From Gonium pectorale (lineage: Eukaryota > Chlorophyta > Chlorophyceae > Chlamydomonadales > Volvocaceae): DNA of 11,797 bases. A program made the position numbers and the translations under genes. Shown in pieces: positions 10,701 to 11,797 of this stretch; the stretch's first letter is position 1; every line of letters begins with the position of its first letter. The notes beneath the pieces are model-generated. The model searched no databases and was not told the origin of the DNA. It saw only the letters and a program-made list of their open reading frames with translations. The stretch is from positions 548,499-560,295 of the forward strand of contig LSYV01000028.1 of NCBI GenBank assembly GCA_001584585.1, written 5' to 3'.

Positions 10701-11567
10701 AATGCATACGCCCGCCGTGCCTGATGATGCCGCGAGACGGCCCTTACCTTTTTGAGTATGCGTCTGCTTCTTGCTTCACGTTGCGCACGCAGGTCATTGC
10801 CTGCACAAATGCGGTCCGCGAGAACCCAGACCTGCTGCGGGACGCTCCGTGCTTTGGCAGCGTGGAGGTATGTACGATACGTGCGTACGTATGATGCGCA
10901 CGTACGACTGCTCTATCTATCTCACATCCACCTACCTGATGAATTAGTTCGCCCATAATCACTGCTGTGAGACTCGCTGACCCCTAGTTTGAGCTTTCCC
11001 GGACAGTACGGCAGCTGCTGCATGGGTGCATGCTGTATGTCGGTCATGCCAGCTGGATAGTCATCGTACTCCTGTTATCTATCTCATCACATACAGAGCT
11101 GCACTGGTTCAGCGTTGCCAGACGTTTATACAACCTATCGTGCCTCAGCCAGCGAGCGCGTGTCGCTTTTTAACATGGTGTGCGGGTACTGATGGTGCGG
11201 TATGCGCACGCTTCATGCGTGGGTGTTTGCGTTGGATAGGCACACTCGGCCGCAGCTGCGTGTGTGGCGTAGATTAGATAGGGATCTACAAAAATACCGC
11301 GTTCCGCTTTGTCGCCGTGCCCGACGTGCGCTCCTGTATGTGTGCTTCTGTTAGCCCATGAGGCTCGCTGGTACGGATACTGCTGCCGCTGCAGCAATCA
11401 AATCATTGCGCCCGCGCTGCACCAACCCTCACGGTGCGTGGCCTTCCGTGCTTGCAGGCCGAGATCAAGAACCCGCCCCGCAAGCCCCTCAAGGTCAACG
11501 CCGCGCTGACCAGGGCCGCCACTGACCACAATAACCTGATGATCTTCAACAAGAAGTTAGCCCACGT
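1632..11567 (+). CDS. Secreted modular wall/matrix protein: signal peptide, Pro-rich stalks, four Cys-rich modules, tandem CAP/SCP domains (15 exons, 3' partial)
   Basis: Spliced CDS join(1632..1749, 1817..2005, 2430..3074, 3945..4535, 4849..5652, 6045..6716, 7175..7446, 7932..8006, 8428..8537, 9085..9207, 9566..9647, 9711..9766, 10045..10321, 10793..10867, 11458..>11567). The frame stays open through all joins (4,199 nt, about 1,399 codons) and every intron is GT-AG. Intron phases are 1,1,1,1,1,1,0,0,2,2,0,2,0,0,2. Approximate residues: 1-38 signal peptide; 40-102 Pro-rich; 103-317, 318-514, 515-782 and 783-1006 four homologous Cys-rich modules; 1007-1097 Pro-rich; 1098-1246 CAP domain; 1246-1338 Pro-rich; 1339 onward second CAP, cut by the window edge. 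Pro/Ser stalks of this type in volvocine algae are hydroxylated and glycosylated in wall and matrix proteins (known for the class). A wall, matrix or secreted-lectin role is my inference. The alternative is two genes split in intron 6 (6717-7174). I prefer one, because exon 6 ends and exon 7 begins in matching phase 1 and I see no new signal peptide in the Pro-rich frame. Confidence 0.8.
1750..1816 (+). other. Intron 1 (67 bp)
   Basis: GTATCA...TTGTAG, phase 1. It separates the signal peptide from the Pro-rich stalk. It is unusually short for this gene, and the donor is weak (GTATCA). Confidence 0.75.
1817..2005 (+). CDS. Exon 2: N-terminal Pro-rich (hydroxyproline-rich) stalk
   Basis: 63 codons, phase 1 to phase 1, with acceptor TTGTAG and donor GTGAGC. 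After a basic GKKR start it is nearly all proline, with PPPPPSPPPP, PPSSPP and PSPSP motifs, ending TPPPPQPPPTPEL. Runs like this are prolyl-hydroxylated and arabinosylated in volvocine wall and pherophorin-type proteins and form stiff rods (known). Here it would hold the first module away from the mature N-terminus (inference). The reverse strand reads as a Gly-rich shadow frame that is not a gene. Confidence 0.85.
2006..2429 (+). other. Intron 2 (424 bp)
   Basis: GTGAGC...CGCAAG, phase 1. It holds a short inverted repeat (GGAGCTGCC / GGCAGCTCC, 2168-2187) and a long C-rich pyrimidine tract at about 2300-2400 before the acceptor. No other coding potential is seen. Confidence 0.75.
2430..3074 (+). 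CDS. Exon 3: Cys-rich/lectin-like module 1
   Basis: 215 codons, phase 1 to phase 1. The module starts with a Cys cluster (C, then NDGTPC, GRC, SAC) followed by a conserved MPGTRAFEL. A beta-rich stretch comes next, FVLTADSQVQV...LCLNVW...VNLYYC...IWAL, whose spacing resembles one ricin-B-type repeat (a sugar-binding beta-trefoil unit: hydrophobic-CL-V, V-L--C, then W). It ends with an Ala/Ser/Gly-rich linker and the capping motif SCLWSPAVCSPG...NGACV. Several N-x-S/T sites (NNT, NQT, NLS) are present. The acceptor is CGCAAG, less typical than GCAG. The ricin-like assignment is a motif-level inference; homology to modules 2-4 is clear. Confidence 0.85.
3075..3944 (+). other. Intron 3 (870 bp), repeat-rich
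   Basis: GTGAGC...GCAG, phase 1; the longest intron. It contains a 14-bp motif, GTCTTGCTTAATAC, at 3337 and 3361 (24-bp spacing), a (CGAA)n-like run at about 3430-3455, and two related blocks of about 90 bp at roughly 3680-3772 and 3812-3907. The frame open from 3485 into exon 4 is fortuitous. Confidence 0.75.
3680..3907 (+). repeat. Two diverged direct repeats inside intron 3
   Basis: Blocks at about 3680-3772 and 3812-3907 share CCTGCCCG, GCCTGCCGCA, ACTCGCGCGTGGCGCCCACC and TACAACATTACCCGC in the same order. The core offset is 137 bp. One copy has small deletions relative to the other. Confidence 0.75.
3945..4535 (+). CDS. Exon 4: Cys-rich/lectin-like module 2
   Basis: 197 codons, phase 1 to phase 1, acceptor GCAG, donor GTGAGA. 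This is the shortest and most compact copy. It carries the Cys cluster CASQPDGTPCLSYGGRGGRC, then SGACAMPRTQPF, then FVLTPDSQLQV, RRCLDF, LRLADGC, and the C-terminal cap SCMWRPAICETG...DGILCA. Sites NVT and NAS could be N-glycosylated. The equivalent of the module 1 IWAL position is less clear (SSVFAV). Exon 3, 4 and 6 proteins align over most of their length without large gaps. Confidence 0.87.
4536..4848 (+). other. Intron 4 (313 bp)
   Basis: GTGAGA...CCCCAG, phase 1, with a T-rich stretch at about 4755-4800. Nothing else is recognised. Confidence 0.75.
4849..5652 (+). CDS. Exon 5: Cys-rich/lectin-like module 3 with low-complexity insertions
   Basis: 268 codons, phase 1 to phase 1, acceptor CCCCAG, donor GTGAGT. 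It has the same core as the other modules: GCAGRPDGTPC, then GECQAGACALAGTRPFQL, FVYTPDRQIQV, LLCLNV, LDLSDC, AWRI, and the cap LCSWRLPGLC...HDGACV. It is the longest copy because of three insertions: a six-glutamine run (CAG repeat, 5082-5099), a Ser/Thr run built from a 9-bp repeat near 5265-5300, and a Tyr-rich segment (five Tyr) followed by Asp/Asn/Gly. These sit between conserved blocks, as expected for surface loops. Confidence 0.87.
5653..6044 (+). other. Intron 5 (392 bp)
   Basis: GTGAGT...TATCCAG, phase 1. It contains three tandem 12-bp units (5799-5834). Nothing else is recognised. Confidence 0.75.
5799..5834 (+). repeat. 12-bp tandem repeat, three copies
   Basis: CACGTACCCGTA is repeated three times without mismatch inside intron 5. 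Confidence 0.9.
6045..6716 (+). CDS. Exon 6: Cys-rich/lectin-like module 4
   Basis: 224 codons, phase 1 to phase 1, acceptor TATCCAG, donor GTAAGC. The N-terminal half closely matches modules 2 and 3: GCASQPSGTPC, GQCQAGACALAGTRPFQL, then LVLTPDGHIQM, ELCFNI, VNLNGC and KVWEL. The end is a Gly/Ser/Ala-rich linker and the cap SCLWRSAGICGPVG...NGRCV. Reading on past the donor reaches a stop at 6770-6772, so a shorter isoform ending here is formally possible. The consensus donor and matching phase favour splicing to exon 7. Confidence 0.86.
6717..7174 (+). other. Intron 6 (458 bp)
   Basis: GTAAGC...GTGCAG, phase 1. It joins the four-module part to the stalk and CAP part. It contains a 7-bp minisatellite at 6908-6941. 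A frame starting at 7053 looks hydrophobic but runs out of frame with the Pro-rich tract, so it does not give a new signal peptide. Confidence 0.65.
6908..6941 (+). repeat. 7-bp tandem repeat (GATGGTA), about five copies
   Basis: Four perfect GATGGTA units and a partial fifth lie inside intron 6. Confidence 0.9.
7175..7446 (+). CDS. Exon 7: Pro-rich stalk before CAP domain 1
   Basis: Enters in phase 1 (acceptor GTGCAG) and leaves in phase 0 (donor GTGCGT). It encodes about 90 residues, mostly PPSP, SPSPP and SPRPP repeats, with Arg/Lys scattered among them. It ends with a non-repetitive tail, LLPCSTTDTSADA, shared almost exactly with the later stalk exon. The tail leads directly into the first CAP exon, so it probably forms the N-terminal boundary of that domain. 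Confidence 0.85.
7447..7931 (+). other. Intron 7 (485 bp)
   Basis: GTGCGT...GATCAG, phase 0. Both ends resemble intron 13. It contains TGCATGCA-type palindromes at about 7795-7815. No coding sequence is seen. Confidence 0.75.
7932..8006 (+). CDS. Exon 8: CAP domain 1, first segment
   Basis: 25 codons in phase 0, acceptor GATCAG, donor GTATGT. It begins VIACTNAVRENPDLL, the first helix of a bacterial-type CAP/SCP domain (the usual pattern is a helix with N-x-x-R), and has Cys at both ends of the segment. The exon recurs at 10793-10867 with one base changed, and that change is silent. Confidence 0.85.
8007..8427 (+). other. Intron 8 (421 bp)
   Basis: GTATGT...GATGCAG, phase 0, closely similar to intron 14 apart from about 53 bp at 8259-8311 that is replaced there. 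No coding sequence is seen. Confidence 0.75.
8428..8537 (+). CDS. Exon 9: CAP domain 1, second segment
   Basis: 110 nt, phase 0 in and phase 2 out (donor GTGAGC), acceptor GATGCAG. It encodes KPLQVNAALTRAASDHNSLM and ends NYSH followed by a split Trp codon. This matches the CAP pattern PL-x-x-x-x-x-L-x-x-A-A-x-x-H-x-x-x-M...SH, in which the final His is a conserved cavity residue of the family. The paralogous exon is at 11458-11567. Confidence 0.86.
8538..9084 (+). other. Intron 9 (547 bp)
   Basis: GTGAGC...CCGCCAG, phase 2. It contains AT-rich islands near 8600 and 8917 and a GTACGTACGTACGTA run at 9060-9074, just before the acceptor. Nothing else is recognised. Confidence 0.75.
9085..9207 (+). 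CDS. Exon 10: CAP domain 1, third segment
   Basis: 123 nt, phase 2 to phase 2, acceptor CCGCCAG, donor GTGCGT. It encodes LQYRVLAAGYPRAAVAENVA, then GFTSARDVVTFWL. These are the CAP signatures AAGY, AENVA (conserved Glu) and the helix that in bacterial homologues reads VV-x-x-W. No second copy of this exon lies within the window. Confidence 0.86.
9208..9565 (+). other. Intron 10 (358 bp)
   Basis: GTGCGT...CCCGCAG, phase 2. It contains several CTAGCTA and GTACG motifs. No coding sequence is seen. Confidence 0.75.
9566..9647 (+). CDS. Exon 11: CAP domain 1, fourth segment (HRxN motif)
   Basis: 82 nt, phase 2 in and phase 0 out, acceptor CCCGCAG, donor GTACGC. It encodes SPDHRWNMFDCSFKDIGVAS, then GSLYYTQ. 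The SP-x-HR-x-N motif followed by F-x-x-IGVA is the best-known stretch of CAP/SCP proteins and supplies the second conserved cavity His. The split codon with exon 10 gives Cys. Confidence 0.88.
9711..9766 (+). CDS. Exon 12: CAP domain 1, C-terminal segment
   Basis: 56 nt, phase 0 in and phase 2 out, acceptor TGTGCAG, donor GTGGGT. It continues YYTQ with VFGCG, the usual CAP ending (Y-x-TQVFG), then adds a short Cys-rich tail (DDRDCNSCLES). A second GT lies 4 nt downstream, but only the donor at 9767 keeps frame with the Pro-rich exon at 10045. Confidence 0.8.
10045..10321 (+). CDS. Exon 13: Pro-rich stalk before CAP domain 2
   Basis: 277 nt, phase 2 in (acceptor CCTGTAG) and phase 0 out (donor GTGGGT). 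It encodes about 92 residues of SPSPP, PPSP and LPLSP repeats and ends NPCSTTDASAAA, the paralogue of the exon 7 tail. It is homologous to exon 7, but its acceptor is in a different phase (2 rather than 1). Confidence 0.84.
10322..10792 (+). other. Intron 13 (471 bp)
   Basis: GTGGGT...GCACGCAG, phase 0, the paralogue of intron 7. Its first 140 bp and last 90 bp align with that intron, and the centre has diverged. No coding sequence is seen. Confidence 0.75.
10793..10867 (+). CDS. Exon 14: CAP domain 2, first segment
   Basis: 25 codons, phase 0 to phase 0, acceptor GCACGCAG, donor GTATGT. The protein is identical to exon 8, and the only nucleotide difference is a silent change in an Asn codon (AAC to AAT). 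The introns on both sides also align with those around exon 8. Confidence 0.84.
10868..11457 (+). other. Intron 14 (590 bp)
   Basis: GTATGT...CTTGCAG, phase 0, the paralogue of intron 8. It carries unrelated sequence of about 240 bp at roughly 11104-11345 where intron 8 has about 53 bp. I could see no clear terminal inverted repeats in that sequence. Confidence 0.75.
11458..11567 (+). CDS. Exon 15: CAP domain 2, second segment (gene continues past the window)
   Basis: 110 nt, the same length and phases as exon 9, acceptor CTTGCAG, donor GTAAGT. Its first half is nearly identical to exon 9. The second half has changed (about eight substitutions, ending NKKLAH plus a split Val-type codon in place of NQNYSH plus Trp), but the conserved His is kept. 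The exons for the rest of this CAP domain must lie beyond 11797. Confidence 0.82.
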
Positions 11568-11797
11568 GTAAGTTATCTGTGGGTTATCCGTACATATATT
11601 ACTATATCGTTACGTTCCACTCGATTCACGACACCGGATCCATGAAATTTCGCGCATCATGTGTATGCTCACAGCTATGAACGTAGGAATGCTCTGTTGA
11701 GGGCGTGAACGGGGCTGTGCCGAGGGGCCAAAAGGCTCGTATGGGCACAGCCTGGTTATCTTAAACGTTTTTTCGAAAAACACCCCTTGTTGTGGAC

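Larger units (their letters stand above)
10289..11567 (+). repeat. Copy B of tandem duplicated stalk-end/CAP block
   Basis: Partner of 7414-8570, offset about 2.9 kb. Shared landmarks include CCATGTTC in the exon tail, AGCAAAGTGCGTACAGCTGC in the intron, exons 8/14 and 9/15, and GCCAGCTGGATAGTCATCGT. It differs by small indels and by about 190 bp of extra sequence in intron 14. Confidence 0.85.

Overview
The window looks like nuclear DNA of a volvocine (Chlamydomonas/Volvox-type) green alga. The evidence is GC-rich coding sequence, many short exons with GT-AG introns, exons encoding long (PPSP)n/(SP)n hydroxyproline-rich tracts typical of the volvocine cell wall and extracellular matrix, and introns full of short palindromic or tandem motifs (GTACGTAC, TGCATGCA). 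The species cannot be fixed from the sequence. No bacterial operon, tRNA, rRNA or CRISPR is visible.

I reconstruct one large + strand gene that fills the window from 1632 to the right edge, where it is cut off. It has 15 exons (1632-1749, 1817-2005, 2430-3074, 3945-4535, 4849-5652, 6045-6716, 7175-7446, 7932-8006, 8428-8537, 9085-9207, 9566-9647, 9711-9766, 10045-10321, 10793-10867, 11458-11567). Every join keeps the reading frame and every intron is GT-AG. The in-window product is about 1,400 residues: a signal peptide; a Pro-rich stalk; four tandem copies of a Cys-rich module of 197-268 residues, each in its own phase 1-1 exon; a second Pro-rich stalk; a CAP/SCP (PR-1-like, bacterial YkwD-like) domain split over five exons; a third Pro-rich stalk; and the first two exons of a second CAP domain.

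The second stalk+CAP block is a tandem duplicate of the first. Its 25-codon first CAP exon differs from the first copy by one silent base, and the flanking introns are still readily alignable. That points to recent duplication or gene conversion.

Positions 1-1631 hold no gene I can support. They contain an imperfect 81-bp minisatellite, a (CTGG)n run, a G-quadruplex-prone G-rich tract, and a TATA-like box at 1517-1528 about 104 bp before the start codon. Taken together, the gene most likely encodes a secreted, glycosylated, multi-domain wall or matrix protein in which possible lectin-like modules and CAP domains are strung on hydroxyproline-rich rods. Its function is inferred, not shown.
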